From Dysgonomonadaceae bacterium PH5-43 (lineage in GTDB: Bacteria > Bacteroidota > Bacteroidia > Bacteroidales > Azobacteroidaceae): DNA of 64,000 nt. This document shows positions 62,857 to 64,000 of this stretch, piece after piece. The stretch is taken from assembly GCA_029916745.1 (NCBI GenBank), contig JARXWK010000011.1, positions 1 through 64,000 on the forward strand, read 5' to 3'. The position numbers and the translations under genes were made by a program. The notes under the pieces were generated by a model. That model was given only the letters and a program-made list of their open reading frames with translations, searched no databases and had not been told where the DNA came from. Within the stretch, counting starts at the first letter, position 1. The number at the start of each line of letters is the position of its first letter.

Positions 62857-64000
62857 AAAAATAATTATATATCAAGTCTTACCTCGTTTGTTTGGGAACG
62901 ATACTACTCATCTTGTAAATAATGGAAGTATAGAAGAAAATGGTTGTGGAAAACTCTCGTCTTTTACCAAAGAAGCTTTGGCCGAAATAAAGCGAATGGG
63001 TTTTAATCATATTTGGTATACAGGTATAATTGAGCACGCAACGCAAACCGATTACTCATCTTACGGAATACGCAAAGATTGCCCTGCTGTAGTGAAAGGG
63101 AAAGCAGGTTCTCCATATGCAATAAAGGATTATTACGATATTGACCCTGATTTGGCAGATAGTGTTCCCGACCGAATGAAAGAGTTTGATGCTCTTATTG
63201 AAAGGAGTCATAAGGCAGGATTAAAGGTTATTACCGATTTTGTGCCTAATCACGTGGCACGACAATACTTCTCTGATGCAAAACCAGATAATATTGAGGA
63301 TTTAGGTATTGGGGATAATCAAAATGAAGCTTTTAGTGCGAATAATAACTTCTATTATATGCCGGGGCAAGAGTTCGCTCCTCAGTTTTCGTTATCTGTA
63401 GACGGAGATGAGTATCGAGAATTTCCTGCTAAAGCTACAGGTAACGACTGCTTTACTCCCTGTCCGTCGGTAAACGATTGGTACGAAACTGTAAAGCTGA
63501 ATTATGGCGTAGACTATATGTATGGGCGTCAACCGCATTTCTCTCCAATTCCTAAAACTTGGGAAAAGATGTTGGATATATTGCTGTTTTGGGCAAGTAA
63601 AAACATTGACGGCTTTAGGTGTGATATGGCTGAAATGGTTCCTGCTGAGTTTTGGAATTGGGCAATCTCAAAGGTTAAAGAGCGGTATCCTAATGTTATC
63701 TTTATAGCAGAAGTTTATAATCCTAACGAATATAGGCATTATTTGTATTTAGGTAAATTCGATTACCTGTATGATAAGGTTGGCTTGTATGATACTCTGA
63801 AAGATATTGTAGTAAACAATCACCCAGCTCAGAATATCACCCAGTGTTGGCAGTCGGTAGATGATATTAAACTTAGTATGCTTAACTTTCTTGAAAATCA
63901 CGATGAACAACGTATCGCCTCTGATTTTTTTGCAAAAGACCCATTAAAGGCTTTGCCAGCATTTGTAGTTTCTGCTACTATGAACAAAAATCCTTTTATG
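62825..64000 (+). CDS. GH13 alpha-amylase family enzyme, partial (3' end outside window)
   Basis: At least 392 codons from the ATG at 62825; the frame is open to the window edge. There is no signal peptide, so it is probably cytoplasmic. GH13 regions: I DFVPNHVARQ, II GFRCDMAEMV (nucleophile Asp), III FIAEVYNPN (acid/base Glu) and IV LENHDEQRI (transition-state Asp). All three catalytic residues are present. It likely hydrolyses alpha-1,4-glucan oligosaccharides, with the specificity not decided by the visible part. The ATG lies inside the 3' end of the patatin gene (32-nt overlap), so the two may be translationally coupled. Confidence 0.88.
   Translation, partial: MAKKHCRVKNEKIIIYQVLPRLFGNDTTHLVNNGSIEENGCGKLSSFTKEALAEIKRMGFNHIWYTGIIEHATQTDYSSYGIRKDCPAVVKGKAGSPYAIKDYYDIDPDLADSVPDRMKEFDALIERSHKAGLKVITDFVPNHVARQYFSDAKPDNIEDLGIGDNQNEAFSANNNFYYMPGQEFAPQFSLSVDGDEYREFPAKATGNDCFTPCPSVNDWYETVKLNYGVDYMYGRQPHFSPIPKTWEKMLDILLFWASKNIDGFRCDMAEMVPAEFWNWAISKVKERYPNVIFIAEVYNPNEYRHYLYLGKFDYLYDKVGLYDTLKDIVVNNHPAQNITQCWQSVDDIKLSMLNFLENHDEQRIASDFFAKDPLKALPAFVVSATMNKNPFM

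Overview
This window is AT-rich DNA from the chromosome of a Bacteroidales bacterium (Bacteroidota). The signs are promoters of the TAnnTTTG type in front of most transcription units, no clear Shine-Dalgarno sites, T9SS genes (porU, porV) with C-terminally tagged cargo, a GSCFA protein, the ileS-dksA-lspA-DUF4296 operon, and BspA-type leucine-rich repeat proteins. I cannot fix the genus. I found no tRNA, rRNA, complete insertion sequence, prophage or CRISPR array.

Layout. 1-5.7 kb: two paralogous secreted proteins with ricin-type QxW repeats, separated by a small putative lipoprotein. 5.8-10.8 kb: an operon that turns unsaturated uronates into pyruvate and glyceraldehyde-3-phosphate (kduI, kdgK, kduD, KDPG aldolase, MFS transporter), with a palindromic GntR-type operator just past its promoter. 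11-16.8 kb: a GSCFA protein facing dxs-trkA-trkH. 16.8-19.2 kb: an accessory island with repeat elements at both ends, holding a candidate structured RNA, a 65-aa protein, a GIY-YIG nuclease-like protein and a small membrane protein. 19.2-24.6 kb: an ECF sigma factor facing M23 peptidase-dxr-rseP-mscS. 24.6-29.9 kb: ileS, a DksA-like protein, lspA and a DUF4296 lipoprotein. 30-35.2 kb: a type III restriction-modification pair in the order res-mod. 35.3-41.9 kb: a TonB-dependent receptor, then a coiled-coil protein, an M60 metallopeptidase, a GT2 glycosyltransferase and ribosomal protein L31. 42-49 kb: FAH-family protein, porU, porV, ispF, xseA. 49-53.5 kb: an AEC transporter, a GHL10 hydrolase and divergent dnaG. 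53.5-57.4 kb: two tandem LRR surface proteins. 58.1-64 kb: a tricorn-like protease, a GNAT acetyltransferase, a patatin and a GH13 enzyme cut by the window edge.

The genes fit a gut- or host-type saccharolytic and proteolytic lifestyle. PorU and PorV are parts of the type IX secretion machinery that probably exports the QxW and LRR proteins. Three MEP isoprenoid genes (dxs, dxr, ispF) lie in three separate operons.

The least explained signal is a set of intergenic elements. Two arrays of seven 22-23 bp units (16940-17096 and 57510-57666) share the same unit-length pattern. Two arrays of ten 23 bp units (37614-37863 and 57800-58049) share the same lead-in and unit order. A third 22 bp array lies at 30087-30240. 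Four of the five arrays sit next to A/T-rich inverted repeats with GCGCGAAGC cores. They look like a MITE family carrying minisatellites of fixed size. Two further leads are a roughly 255-nt structured RNA candidate at 17444-17697, and two short promoter-hairpin-terminator units (about 5643-5692 and 30020-30068) whose stems covary.
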